Positions 54,824 to 63,531 of a stretch of 64,000 bases of DNA are shown in pieces. Source of the DNA: Bacteroidota bacterium (lineage in GTDB: Bacteria; Bacteroidota; Ignavibacteria; Tepidaquicellales; Tepidaquicellaceae); NCBI GenBank assembly GCA_018266875.1, contig JAFDZR010000007.1, forward strand, positions 42,868-106,867, read 5' to 3'. The first letter of the stretch is position 1. Each line of letters opens with the position of its first letter. Both the position numbers and the translations under genes were made by a program. A model generated the notes under the pieces. The model was not told the origin of the DNA, ran no database searches, and saw only the letters and a program-made list of their open reading frames with translations.

Positions 54824-55770
54824 CAGATCTTTCCCTTCATTAAGTGATCAATATATCTTCTTGTTCCTTCCTCTACTGTAATAACAGGTTCAAAGCCGAG
54901 TCTTTTTCTTATCTTATCTATGGATGAACATCTTCTTTTCACAAGATGAGGATCTGAATCCACATGCCTGACTTTTGCTTTCCTGCCGAGCATCTTTTCA
55001 ATCATCGCCAGAATTTCCTTCAGAGAGGTTTCTTTCCCCGTGCCGACATTGAAATGTTCATTCCTGACTTCATCATTAAACATCGCAAGAACGTTTGCCC
55101 TTGCTGCATCAGAAGAATGCACAAGATCAAGTGTCTGCTCGCCGTCTCCGTACATTACGATCTCTTCATCATTATGGATCGCATGGATCCATTTCTGAAA
55201 AACCTGTGTGTAAAAAGCGCCGAGTCCCTGCCGCTCGCTGTAGATATTGAAATATCTGAAGCCGACAAAAGGAACTCCGTGAGAGAAAGCCCACGAATTC
55301 ATTAGAGCTTCTTTCGCGATCTTTGTAGCGCCGTATAATGTCTGATTGTCAAAAGGATGATCCTCGGTCACTGGTATGAATCTCGGATTTCCGTAAACAG
55401 AAGCTGAAGATCCGTAGGTAAGCTTTTTAATTCCGAATTCATGACACGCCTGAATGATATTGAATGTTCCGGTGATATTCGTGTCAATTGCTTTGTGGGG
55501 AAATTTATTCGAATCAAGTATCATGAGTGATGCCTGATGCGAAACGTAATCCGGTTTATGTTTGTCAAAAGCATACTTCACCATTTCATAGCTGGCAATG
55601 TCAATTGTTTCAAGCTGCGCTTTCCCGCTGTCGAGATGTCCGGAGATATTCCTGAATTTCCCGTTGTAAAAATTATCGGCAATGATCACTTCATGACCGA
55701 GTTCAATGCACTGATCAGCTATGAATGATCCGATGTTTCCTGCGCCGCCTGTAATTAATATCTTTGACAA
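54823..55770 (-). CDS. NAD-dependent nucleotide-sugar epimerase/dehydratase (extended SDR)
   Basis: A 315-residue extended SDR. The Rossmann motif is ILITGGAGNIGS (4-15). YGSSASVYG (119-127) is the catalytic-serine region, and LYGATKIAKE places Y146 and K150. VGFRYFNIYSERQGLG and a C-terminal ISIEEG-like substrate region (VITVEEGTRRYIDH) follow, in the manner of GalE/WbpP-like enzymes. It is the first gene of a three-gene overlapping set with the kinase and nucleotidyltransferase. It probably inverts or oxidises a position of the nucleotide sugar. GalE activity is possible, but the exact reaction cannot be assigned. Confidence 0.9.
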   Translation of the reverse strand: MSKILITGGAGNIGSFIADQCIELGHEVIIADNFYNGKFRNISGHLDSGKAQLETIDIASYEMVKYAFDKHKPDYVSHQASLMILDSNKFPHKAIDTNITGTFNIIQACHEFGIKKLTYGSSASVYGNPRFIPVTEDHPFDNQTLYGATKIAKEALMNSWAFSHGVPFVGFRYFNIYSERQGLGAFYTQVFQKWIHAIHNDEEIVMYGDGEQTLDLVHSSDAARANVLAMFNDEVRNEHFNVGTGKETSLKEILAMIEKMLGRKAKVRHVDSDPHLVKRRCSSIDKIRKRLGFEPVITVEEGTRRYIDHLMKGKI

Positions 55771-55784
55771 ATTATATTTTATTT

Positions 55785-56972
55785 TTATACAAACTGAGTT
55801 TTATTTGCAAGTCTGTTTTCATAAATGTAATCAAGTGAATCCCGGACATACTCCAGATCGCTTACTGAATATTTTGTGCACAAAGGTAAAGTAAGAATCC
55901 TGTCCATAAGCCATTCCGATGCAGGGAGTTTTACATCGGGATATTTTTTTTCGTAATATATATTCTTGTGAACGGGATAGAAGTGCAGATTTGTTCCGAT
56001 GTTTAATTTTCTCAGCTCCTGCATGAGTCTGTCTCTGTTGATATCATCATCCAGAATTTTAATTACGTAAACATGATTTCCCCATTTTCCGTGTTCGGTC
56101 TGAAACACAGGAGTATCTATCCAGTCGCTGTCCTCAAAAAACTTATTATATGTTTCAACGAGAAAATTCCTTTTACTTAAAAGATCTTCCTTTCTTCTTA
56201 GCTGAGCCAGTCCGAGCGCAGCCTGCAGATCAGTAAGATTCAATTTATATCCCGGCACGACGCTCTGAACATGCGGACTTGCATTTTCAGCTGAATATCT
56301 TTTCCAAGAATCCTTTGGAAGTCCGTGATAAGACCATAGCCGGCACTGCTCCGCCAGATCGTCATCATTGGTAGTGATCATTCCGCCGTCGCCTGTGGTT
56401 AGGTTTTTGGTTGCATAAAAGCTGAATGCCGACATAGCTCCGTACTGTCCGATCATTTTATTTCTGTAACTTGAGAAAACTGCATGAGCTGCATCATAGA
56501 TAACCGGTATGCCGTGCTTTTCGGAAATTTTTGTGATCTCATCAATGTCAGCCGGAAGCCCTGAATGATGAACGGGTATTATTGCTTTTATTTTGCTGCC
56601 GTATTGTTTAATGTGATCCTGAATGTCTTCACTACAGATGTTCAGCGTGTCAACATCCACATCGCAGAAGAGGGGAGTGGCGTCGAGCTGCTCTGCAATA
56701 TTTGCAGTAGACTGCCATGTAATGGTTGGAACTATAACGTAATCGCCTTTTGTAATCCCGAGTACTTTAGCGGCAATGAACAGTGCCGCAGTGCATGAAC
56801 TCAGCGCAACCGCATGCTTTACTCCGTGATATTCCGCGAATTTGTTCTCAAATTCCTTCACTTTCGGACCAACGCTGATCCAGCCGGAATCAAGCGCATC
56901 CATTACTTCCTTTTTTTCTTCTTCGGAAATATCCGGAACCGCCAGTGACAGAAATTTTTCCCTAATCTTCAT
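55785..56972 (-). CDS. DegT-family sugar aminotransferase (C4-type, ArnB/PerA-like)
   Basis: A 395-residue PLP enzyme with FLSLAVPDISEEEKKEV and a GWISVGPKVKEFE start typical of 4-keto-sugar aminotransferases (ArnB, PerA, PseC). It has LSSCTAALFIA (58-68), PVHHSGLPADI (133-143), IYDAAHAVFS (158-167) and SFYATKNLTTGDGGM with the PLP lysine K189. Together with gmd (57526) it could make GDP-perosamine-like sugars, and the GNAT at 51178 could acetylate the product. It is 31 bases downstream of the epimerase-like gene at 57004. The keto substrate is inferred from context only. Confidence 0.9.
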   Translation of the reverse strand: MKIREKFLSLAVPDISEEEKKEVMDALDSGWISVGPKVKEFENKFAEYHGVKHAVALSSCTAALFIAAKVLGITKGDYVIVPTITWQSTANIAEQLDATPLFCDVDVDTLNICSEDIQDHIKQYGSKIKAIIPVHHSGLPADIDEITKISEKHGIPVIYDAAHAVFSSYRNKMIGQYGAMSAFSFYATKNLTTGDGGMITTNDDDLAEQCRLWSYHGLPKDSWKRYSAENASPHVQSVVPGYKLNLTDLQAALGLAQLRRKEDLLSKRNFLVETYNKFFEDSDWIDTPVFQTEHGKWGNHVYVIKILDDDINRDRLMQELRKLNIGTNLHFYPVHKNIYYEKKYPDVKLPASEWLMDRILTLPLCTKYSVSDLEYVRDSLDYIYENRLANKTQFV

Positions 56973-57003
56973 CTCCGGAAAGTTTATTTGATTTTGAATA
57001 AAG

Positions 57004-57522
57004 TTATAACAGTTTTGCTTTTGAATCCTTTTCAGAAAGAACCGGATCGCTGACCGGCCAGTTAATGTTCAGCTTCGGATCGTTCCATTTTATTCCTTTC
57101 TCATTTGCCGGATCATAATACTCCGACATTTTATAATGAAAAATACATTCATCGCTCAATACCAGGTGACCGTTCCCGAATCCTGGCGGAACAAGAACCT
57201 GATGGCGCGTTTCACTTGTAAGAATGAATGACTGCCATTTAAGGTACTGCGCGGAATCTTTATGCATATTGACAACCACAAAGAAAATTTCTCCGTACAT
57301 ACATTGAATCAGTTTCCAGGTCTTGTCGTCATAATGTATTCCTCTTAGTACGTTTTTTGAAGAAGTGGAAATATCATCCCTGACGAACTCAATATCCATA
57401 CCATTTTTCCTGTAATCATCTATATTATAAGTCTCAATATATTTCCCCCTGTGATCTTCAAATACAGAAGGCTCAATATAAAAAACGCCTTCAAGTTCCG
57501 TCTTGAATACTTTGATCGCCAA
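57004..57522 (-). CDS. RmlC-fold nucleotide-sugar 3,5-epimerase, GDP-heptose-epimerase-like variant
   Basis: A 172-residue cupin of the dTDP-4-dehydrorhamnose 3,5-epimerase family. VLRGIHYDDKTWKLIQ (58-73) has the catalytic H63, VLVPPGFGNGHLVLSDE (109-125) follows, then IFHYKMSEYYDP with the catalytic-type Y130, and KWNDPKLNINWP. The KTWKL after RGIH and the GFGNGH stretch (N117 where RmlC normally has the GFxHG histidine) depart from RmlC and recall the Campylobacter GDP-6-deoxy-manno-heptose 3,5-epimerases as I remember them. Its position just after gmd and the absence of rmlA/rmlB/rmlD support a GDP-linked substrate rather than dTDP-rhamnose. Confidence 0.82.
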   Translation of the reverse strand: MAIKVFKTELEGVFYIEPSVFEDHRGKYIETYNIDDYRKNGMDIEFVRDDISTSSKNVLRGIHYDDKTWKLIQCMYGEIFFVVVNMHKDSAQYLKWQSFILTSETRHQVLVPPGFGNGHLVLSDECIFHYKMSEYYDPANEKGIKWNDPKLNINWPVSDPVLSEKDSKAKLL

Positions 57523-57525
57523 AAT

Positions 57526-58569
57526 TTAAAATCCTTTTTTTGCTACAGATTTCAGATCAGCTTCAACCATGATTTTAACCAGTTCCCTGAATGTTACTTT
57601 AGGTTCCCAACCGAGAATTCTCTTTGCCTTTGAAGGATCACCGATCAGAAGATCCACTTCAGTCGGTCTGAAATAATTTTTATCTATTTCAACAAGAACA
57701 TTTCCGCTGGCTGTATCTATTCCGGTCTCATCTTCGTCTTTTCCTTTCCACTCAATGTCAATTCCGATCTCTTTGAATGCAAGCTCAATGAATTCTCTTA
57801 CCTTATGTGTCTCGCCGGTTGCAAGTACAAAGTCTTCCGGCTTTTCGGTCTGTAGCATTCTCCACATTCCCTCGCAGTATTCAGGAGCATATCCCCAGTC
57901 TCTTTTCGCATCAAGATTTCCCATTGAAAAAGTTTTCTGCAGTCCGTGTTTTATTCTCGCTACTGCTCTTGTAATTTTTCTTGTAACAAAAGTCTCACCT
58001 CTTCTCGGTGATTCATGATTGAATAAAATTCCGTTACATGCAAAAATATTATAAGCTTCTCTGTAATTGACAACTATCCAGTATCCGTAGATCTTTGCAA
58101 CACCGTAAGGACTTCTGGGATAAAAAGGAGTGGATTCGGTCTGCGGAACTTCCTGCACCTTCCCGTAAAGTTCGCTTGTGGAAGCCTGATAAAATTTTAC
58201 CTGTCTTAATCCTGTCTCTCTGATCGCGTCCAGAAATCTGAGAGTACCAAGCGCGTCAACCTGCGCAGTATAGTCCGGAACTTCAAAAGAAACTTTCACA
58301 TGACTCTGAGCTGCGAGATTGTAAATTTCATCCGGTTCGATCTTTTCCAGTAATCTGTTCAGACTGCTTGTATCTACCAGATCTCCGAAATGTAAAAACA
58401 ATCTTTTGTCCAGCAGATCTTTCTGTGCGTAAAGATGGTCAATTCTCTTAGTGTTAAAAGAACTGCTTCTTCTTATTATGCCGTGTACTTCATATCCTTT
58501 ATCCAGTAATATTTCAGTTAGATAACTTCCGTCCTGTCCGGTAATACCGGAAATTAAAGCTTTCTTCAT
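57526..58569 (-). CDS. gmd: GDP-mannose 4,6-dehydratase (or GDP-heptose 4,6-dehydratase)
   Basis: A 347-residue extended SDR with the GMD-specific start [19 protein letters not shown] (4-22) and [17 protein letters not shown] (31-47). The catalytic region ASTSELYG contains T131 and E133, [12 protein letters not shown] contains Y155 and K159, and [23 protein letters not shown] follows. The reaction gives GDP-4-keto-6-deoxy-mannose, precursor of fucose, rhamnose, perosamine and others; the close homologue DmhA acts on GDP-heptose. No fcl/wcaG gene is next to it. The next two genes (an epimerase and a C4-type aminotransferase) suggest an unusual deoxysugar or aminosugar end product. Confidence 0.95.
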   Translation of the reverse strand: MKKALISGITGQDGSYLTEILLDKGYEVHGIIRRSSSFNTKRIDHLYAQKDLLDKRLFLHFGDLVDTSSLNRLLEKIEPDEIYNLAAQSHVKVSFEVPDYTAQVDALGTLRFLDAIRETGLRQVKFYQASTSELYGKVQEVPQTESTPFYPRSPYGVAKIYGYWIVVNYREAYNIFACNGILFNHESPRRGETFVTRKITRAVARIKHGLQKTFSMGNLDAKRDWGYAPEYCEGMWRMLQTEKPEDFVLATGETHKVREFIELAFKEIGIDIEWKGKDEDETGIDTASGNVLVEIDKNYFRPTEVDLLIGDPSKAKRILGWEPKVTFRELVKIMVEADLKSVAKKGF

Positions 58570-58616
58570 TAAGTGTTTTTGTTTATTAAATATCTGTTTA
58601 TATTTTTAATGGGATT

Positions 58617-59783
58617 TCATTTTTTTATAAAATCATTGATCGTCTTAACCGTAAACTCGATCTGCTCATTTGTGAGTTCAGGATAAATAGGCAGGGCGAC
58701 AGAATCAGCTGCGCACCATTCCGATACTGGGAAATCGCCTTTCTTGTATCCGAGATCGGCAAAACATTCCTGCAAATGAAACGGAACGGGATAATAAATT
58801 TCAGTCCCAATCTCCTTTTCAGTCAGGTGCTTTCTCAGCTCATCCCTGTTCTGAACCCTTATGACATACTGATTGTAAATGTGATAATGTGACAGCCCGT
58901 ATTTTTTGTAAACCGCCTCGGGAAGAAGAACTTTATTCTTATCGTCGTATTCAAGTTTACCTTCCGTCTCGGCAAGTCCGTGATCCTTGAAAAAGTTGGT
59001 ATAAAGCTCGGCATTCTCCTGACGCTTTGCAGTCCATGAATCGAGATGCGGGAACTTAACATTCAGCACTGCAGCTTGAATTGCATCGAGTCTGAAGTTA
59101 CCGCCGATTACTTTGTGATAATACTTTGGCTTGCCGCCGTGAACTCTCATGATCTTCAGTCTCTCAGCAAGTGTCTCGTCGTTTGTCGTAACAAGTCCGC
59201 CGTCTCCGAAGCATCCTAAATTTTTACTTGGATAAAATGAGAAGCAGCCTATATGTCCGATGCTGCCCGCTTTTCTGCCGTCTTTGTACTGACTGCCGAT
59301 TGCCTGAGCTCCGTCTTCAATTACCTTGATGCCGTGCTTGTGTGCAATCTCCATGATGGGATCCATGTCAGCGCACTGTCCGTAAAGATGAACCGGGACA
59401 ATGGCTTTTGTGTTTTTATTGATCAGAGCTTCCAGCTTATTCGGATCAATGTTGAATGTAACCGGATCCGAATCAATGAATACGGGTGTTGCATTCAGTC
59501 TGCTGACCACGCCTGCCGTTGCAAAGAATGAATAGGTCGGGATGATCACTTCATCACCAGGTTTAATGTTTATTGCCATCAGCGCAACTAATAATGCATC
59601 TGTTCCCGATGAAACGCCTACTGCATATTTACAGTCTGTATATTTTGCAAGATCCTCTTCGAGCTTTGCAACTTCCGGTCCGAGTATGCAGCCCTGAGAT
59701 TCAGCTACGCTGAGGAGAGCTTTGTCAATGTCTTCTTTAATTGTTCTGTACTGAGCTTTAAGATCTAATAATGGGACTTTCAT
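58617..59783 (-). CDS. wbpE: UDP-2-acetamido-3-keto-glucuronate aminotransferase (WbpE/WlbC/PorR type)
   Basis: A 388-residue DegT-family enzyme with the start VPLLDLKAQYRTI (3-15), SSGTDALLVAL (58-68), PVHLYGQCADM (130-140), VIEDGAQAIGSQY (154-166) and FSFYPSKNLGCFGDGG with PLP lysine K187. This SFYPSKNLG form is that of WbpE/WlbC, which put an amino group on C3 of the 3-keto-GlcNAcA nucleotide. The assignment is supported by wbpD, wbpB and wbpA in the same transcript direction within 6 kb. The orthologous enzyme in P. gingivalis (PorR) is needed for anionic LPS. A paralogue lies at 28695. Confidence 0.9.
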   Translation of the reverse strand: MKVPLLDLKAQYRTIKEDIDKALLSVAESQGCILGPEVAKLEEDLAKYTDCKYAVGVSSGTDALLVALMAINIKPGDEVIIPTYSFFATAGVVSRLNATPVFIDSDPVTFNIDPNKLEALINKNTKAIVPVHLYGQCADMDPIMEIAHKHGIKVIEDGAQAIGSQYKDGRKAGSIGHIGCFSFYPSKNLGCFGDGGLVTTNDETLAERLKIMRVHGGKPKYYHKVIGGNFRLDAIQAAVLNVKFPHLDSWTAKRQENAELYTNFFKDHGLAETEGKLEYDDKNKVLLPEAVYKKYGLSHYHIYNQYVIRVQNRDELRKHLTEKEIGTEIYYPVPFHLQECFADLGYKKGDFPVSEWCAADSVALPIYPELTNEQIEFTVKTINDFIKK

Positions 59784-59826
59784 GTATTTTATTTTCGTTT
59801 TTGATTTTTAAAATTTTTACATTAGC

Positions 59827-61146
59827 TTATTTCATTGGATATACTATTCTTCTTCCGATTCCTGAATAATAAAATCCAAGTTTTTCCATGTGATTAAGAT
59901 CGTATAAATTCCTTCCGTCGAAGATTACTTTCTCTTTCAGATTGGCTGCCATTTTTTCAAAGTCAGGCGTTCTGAAAACAGACCATTCAGTTGCAATGAT
60001 TAGTGCGTCAGCGCCTTTAAGAGCTTCGTAATTATTGGTTACGAGTTCAATTTTATCTCCGAAAAGTTTCTTCACATTTTCCATTGCTTCGGGGTCGTAT
60101 GCTGAAACAGTCGCGCCTTCCTGCAGCAGCTTGTTGATAATGTAAAGCGCAGGAGCTTCTCTGATATCGTCGGTATCAGGTTTGAAAGCAAGTCCCCATA
60201 ACGCGAATTTTTTCCCCTTAAGATCACCGTTGTAATATTTTTTTATTTTCTCTACTATGATCGTTTTCTGAGTTTCGTTAACTCTCATTACTGAATCGAG
60301 AATATCAAAATTATAATCCATAGCTTTAGCGGATTTATGAAGAGCGCTTACGTCTTTCGGAAAGCAGCTTCCTCCGTACCCGATACCCGGAAATAAAAAT
60401 CTCTTTCCGATCCGGGAATCGCTTCCCATGCCTATTCTCACAAGGTCAACGTCAGCGCCTATTCTCTCGCAGATATTTGCGATCTCATTCATGAATGTGA
60501 TCCTTGTAGCGAGATAAGAATTTGATGCGTACTTTGTTAATTCAGATGAACGCTCATCCATAAAGATGATCGGATTTCCCTGTCTGACGAAAGGAGCAAA
60601 AAGTTCTTCCAGGACTTTCCTGGCTCTTTCGGACTTTGTGCCTATGACAATTCTGTCCGGCTTCATAAAGTCATCTACTGCCAGACCTTCTTTGAGGAAT
60701 TCGGGATTCGAAACGACATCAAATTCTGTATCGGTATTTTTAGATACCGCATCTCTGACCCTGTCAGCTGTCCCGACGGGAACTGTACTTTTATTGATAA
60801 TGATCTTGTAAGATGTAATGATCTTGCTAAGGTCATCGGCTACTTTTAAAATATATGAAAGATCAGCCGAACCGTCTTCTCCCGGAGGAGTAGGCAGAGC
60901 GAGGAAGATTATGTCTGAGTTATCGGCTGCATATTTCAGATCAGTCGTAAACTCAAGTCTGCCTTCTTCGACATTCCTTTCAAAGATTGTATCGAGATCC
61001 GGCTCATATATCGGCAGGATATTGTTTTTTAGCTTATCTACTTTTTCTGTATCTATATCTACGCAAATAACATTATTTCCGGTATCCGCAAGACAAGTTC
61101 CTGTTACTAATCCTACATACCCGGTACCTACTATTGCAATTTTCAT
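59827..61146 (-). CDS. ugd: UDP-glucose 6-dehydrogenase
   Basis: A 439-residue NAD-dependent dehydrogenase producing UDP-glucuronate. It has GTGYVGLVTGTCLADTGNNV (7-26, in pieces), ALPTPPGEDGSADLSYI (83-99), NKSTVPVGTADRV (118-130), NPEFLKEGLAVDDF (147-160), and GIGYGGSCFPKDVSAL (254-269) with catalytic C261. WGLAFKPDTDDIREAP follows in the C-terminal domain. The length and the GGSCFPKD form match Ugd rather than the WbpA-type GlcNAc dehydrogenase. It stands inside the wbp gene set, so glucuronate is probably another building block or the donor for the same glycan. Confidence 0.96.
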   Translation of the reverse strand: MKIAIVGTGYVGLVTGTCLADTGNNVICVDIDTEKVDKLKNNILPIYEPDLDTIFERNVEEGRLEFTTDLKYAADNSDIIFLALPTPPGEDGSADLSYILKVADDLSKIITSYKIIINKSTVPVGTADRVRDAVSKNTDTEFDVVSNPEFLKEGLAVDDFMKPDRIVIGTKSERARKVLEELFAPFVRQGNPIIFMDERSSELTKYASNSYLATRITFMNEIANICERIGADVDLVRIGMGSDSRIGKRFLFPGIGYGGSCFPKDVSALHKSAKAMDYNFDILDSVMRVNETQKTIIVEKIKKYYNGDLKGKKFALWGLAFKPDTDDIREAPALYIINKLLQEGATVSAYDPEAMENVKKLFGDKIELVTNNYEALKGADALIIATEWSVFRTPDFEKMAANLKEKVIFDGRNLYDLNHMEKLGFYYSGIGRRIVYPMK

Positions 61147-61472
61147 TAAACGATTTTTTCCTTTCTGTTAATTTATTATTTTAAATTTTTAATAAATATT
61201 AATAAATAATTGGTATTGATGTTTTGATTTTCATTTATTCAAAAACTGAACCTTCTGTCATTCTGATTTCTGAGTTATTATGTTGAATCAGTTACTATTT
61301 TTATGTCATTGTTGGTGTTCTAAAAAGTTTGCGCTATTTAAATTTTCTAATCTCAGTTTTACTCAGGAAAACTTTTTAGTTACAAACATCATACTACTGC
61401 CAAAGTCACGTTTCCGTTCGTTGTTGGTCACGCTCGCTCCGCTCTCTTTGATAATCAACGTCGGAAAAAATA
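61147..61472. other. Non-coding gap inside the wbp/ugd region
   Basis: This 326-base stretch lies between the start of ugd and the stop of wbpD. It is AT-rich near ugd and turns more GC-rich around 61405-61450 (a stretch with repeated CGTTCGTTG/CACGCTCGCTCC-like words). I see no good protein, no convincing hairpin with a T run, and no recognisable riboswitch. Together with the gap at 62055 it may mark old rearrangement points in the otherwise tightly packed operon, and a promoter for ugd could lie here. Confidence 0.5.
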
Positions 61473-62054
61473 TTAATTTACTTCAGTCACTTTCCCATTC
61501 TCAAGTTTATATTTCTTCCCCGACTTTTCACAAATTGCGAATCCGTCTTTATCAAACTCAAGTCTCTTTCCGGCTTCGCTTACCCAGCCGATGACTTTGC
61601 CGGGATTACCGACTACGAGTGCATAATCCGGAACGTCTTTTGTAACGACTGTTCCTGCACCTATGAGACAATCCCTGCCGACAGTGATGCCGCATACTAT
61701 GGTTGCATTTGCGCCGATGGATGCGCCTTGTTTCACAAGAGTAGGAGTATAAAACTCTGCGCCTCTCTGAGGATATTTACATTTTGGTAAAATTATATTT
61801 GTGAATACCATCGAAGGTCCGCAGAAGACATAATCTTCGAGCGTCACTCCTTCATATACTGAAACGTTATTCTGTATCTTACAAAAATTACCGATCGTCA
61901 CATTGTTGGCGACATTTACATTCTGACCAAGCGTACATTTCTCGCCGATCTTTGCGCCGGGCTGTACATGTGAGAAATGCCAAATCGACGTTCCGCTGCC
62001 GATCTCTACATTGTCGTCTACTACTGCTGTTGGGTGTACTTTGAAGTCTGACAT
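61473..62054 (-). CDS. wbpD: UDP-2-acetamido-3-amino-glucuronate N-acetyltransferase (WbpD/WlbB type)
   Basis: A 193-residue left-handed beta-helix acetyltransferase. The start is HPTAVVDDNVEIGSGTSIWHFSHV (in pieces, 7-30), the N-terminal pattern of WbpD/WlbB. Hexapeptide repeats fill 31-150, broken by the active-site loop NIILPKCKYPQRGAEF (86-101). It then has VVGNPGKVIGWVSEAG, where the GWVSEAG ending is diagnostic in my recollection of this family, and a charged tail with C175. It acetylates the 3-amino group made by WbpE to give UDP-GlcNAc3NAcA. A 477-base gap separates it from wbpB upstream. Confidence 0.93.
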   Translation of the reverse strand: MSDFKVHPTAVVDDNVEIGSGTSIWHFSHVQPGAKIGEKCTLGQNVNVANNVTIGNFCKIQNNVSVYEGVTLEDYVFCGPSMVFTNIILPKCKYPQRGAEFYTPTLVKQGASIGANATIVCGITVGRDCLIGAGTVVTKDVPDYALVVGNPGKVIGWVSEAGKRLEFDKDGFAICEKSGKKYKLENGKVTEVN

Positions 62055-62531
62055 TTTTTTAATAATAAATTTTAAATTATAAATTAGTTACGAGTTAAGA
62101 GTTACGAGTTCGATTTGCCTCAATGGCTCTAAGGCTCAATGAAAAACATTTGTTTATTCTTATTTTTGTTCGCTCGTTCCCATACTTCGTTTGGTAATGC
62201 AATTGCTTTTGAAATTCTGATCGATTTAAACAAATTCGATTTTTTTATTCCCTTATTCTTAAATTATTTTATTAACAGCGTAATTCCTTTGAGTCTTAGA
62301 GCCTTCGAGGCAAATTCTATTTGACATTAGAAATTCGTTATTCCCAATTCCTGATTGAAATAGATTCCCGCCTGAAGCACGCGGGAATGACAAAAAATCT
62401 GCATGCGGGAGTGACAAAGTCTGTGTTTTGTTTATTTTATCAGTTTAATTCCTTTGAGTCTTTGAGCCTTCGAGGCAAAAAATCCATTTGACATTTGAAA
62501 TTTGAGATCAGCAATTCCAAATTCGTAATTC
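62055..62531. repeat. Repeat-rich non-coding gap between wbpB and wbpD
   Basis: This 477-base region has no credible gene but several repeats. A 25-base element (core GAGCCTTCGAGGCAA) occurs at 62289-62313, again in the same direction at 62454-62478 (one mismatch), and inverted at 62115-62139 (22 of 25 match). The two direct copies extend left to a shared TAATTCC. Between them, ATTCCCGC (62364-62371) and GCGGGAAT (62381-62388) form a hairpin, followed by two copies of GCGGGA(A/G)TGACAAA (62381-62394 and 62406-62418). These look like dispersed palindromic repeats of the REP type rather than an insertion sequence, as there is no transposase. Confidence 0.8.
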
Positions 62532-63506
62532 CTAATTCTTAATTAATTCAGTTTGCGCTCTTTCAAGTGTCTCAAGTACTTCGATCGCATTCCTTCCGTC
62601 TGCTCTCGGAGTTTTGGAATTTTTAATGCAGTCAATGAAATGAAGCTGCTCAAGTTCAAGAGGGGATTCCTTGCCGAACTCTATGCTTTCAAAATCCGAA
62701 TCCCTTTTTACCGGCAGACCGTTTACCATGTCAATTCCTTTTCTGTAAAGTTTTAACTTGTCAGTTGGAATTGAATCTTCAAACATCATCATGGATTTAT
62801 CTCCAATGACTACAAGTCTCTGCTCTTTGAAAGGATGGAGCCAGCTCACAAAAATATGGGCATGAATATTATCTTTGAATTTCAGATTTGTAAGAGTTGT
62901 ATCCTGAATCTCGCTCGTCAGGAAGACTGCTCCTGTAGCTGTAACTTCCTCAGGAATGTCATTTACGAGATACTGTATAACGGAAATATCATGCGGTGCA
63001 AAGCTCCATAATATATTTTCCTCTGTCCTTATTGTGCCGAGATTAAGACGGTTGCTGTATATGTACTGCAGTTTGCCGAGCTTTCCTTCATCAACGAATT
63101 CTTTAATCTTCAGTATTGCCGGATGGAAAAGCAGCAGATGACCGACCATTAATATTCTGTCATTCTCAAGAGCGAGTTCATTCAGTATGTGCGCATCTTC
63201 GGAATTGAGTGTGATTGGCTTTTCCACCAATACATGTTTCCCGGCAAGAAGCATTTTCTTTGCAATTTCAAAATGCGTTTCTGCCGGAGTGGAGATAATC
63301 ACAGCAGTTACATCCGTGTCCGTTATTATATCATTCGGATCTTTTGTGAAAATTATCTTTTCCGAAACTGCTTTTACTTTTGCCGCGCTGTCATCGGAAC
63401 TGTCGCAGCAGTATTTCAGATCTTCACCGAAAAGTTTGTATGCGGTCTTTACGTGATTCATTCCCCACTTGCCGCAGCCTATGACTGCAAGTTTTATATT
63501 GTCCAT
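62532..63506 (-). CDS. wbpB: UDP-N-acetyl-glucosaminuronate 3-dehydrogenase (WbpB/WlbA type, Gfo/Idh/MocA family)
   Basis: A 324-residue Gfo/Idh/MocA oxidoreductase. NAD-binding LAVIGCGKWGMNH (6-18) is followed by STPAETHFEIAKKMLLAGKHVLVEKP (in pieces, 72-97), with the invariant EKP at 95-97, SNRLNLGTIRTEENILWSFAPHDISV in the substrate domain (in pieces), and FKDNIHAHIFVSWLHP. The N-R-x-N-L-G and W-x-x-x-PHD elements are typical of WbpB/WlbA. It oxidises C3 of UDP-GlcNAcA, giving the keto substrate for WbpE. It starts 25 bases downstream of wbpA. Confidence 0.92.
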   Translation of the reverse strand: MDNIKLAVIGCGKWGMNHVKTAYKLFGEDLKYCCDSSDDSAAKVKAVSEKIIFTKDPNDIITDTDVTAVIISTPAETHFEIAKKMLLAGKHVLVEKPITLNSEDAHILNELALENDRILMVGHLLLFHPAILKIKEFVDEGKLGKLQYIYSNRLNLGTIRTEENILWSFAPHDISVIQYLVNDIPEEVTATGAVFLTSEIQDTTLTNLKFKDNIHAHIFVSWLHPFKEQRLVVIGDKSMMMFEDSIPTDKLKLYRKGIDMVNGLPVKRDSDFESIEFGKESPLELEQLHFIDCIKNSKTPRADGRNAIEVLETLERAQTELIKN

Positions 63507-63531
63507 GGTTTTCTTTTTGTGTTAATTTATT

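Noticed and set aside
57004-57522. Naming the cupin rfbC/rmlC (dTDP-rhamnose pathway)
   Set aside because: No rmlA, rmlB or rmlD partner is present, and the active-site surroundings differ (N117 in place of the GFxHG histidine).
61280-61594. A 104-residue plus-strand open frame running from the intergenic gap into wbpD
   Set aside because: It overlaps the C-terminus of wbpD antisense. Composition is low-complexity (L/F/S/R) with no motif.
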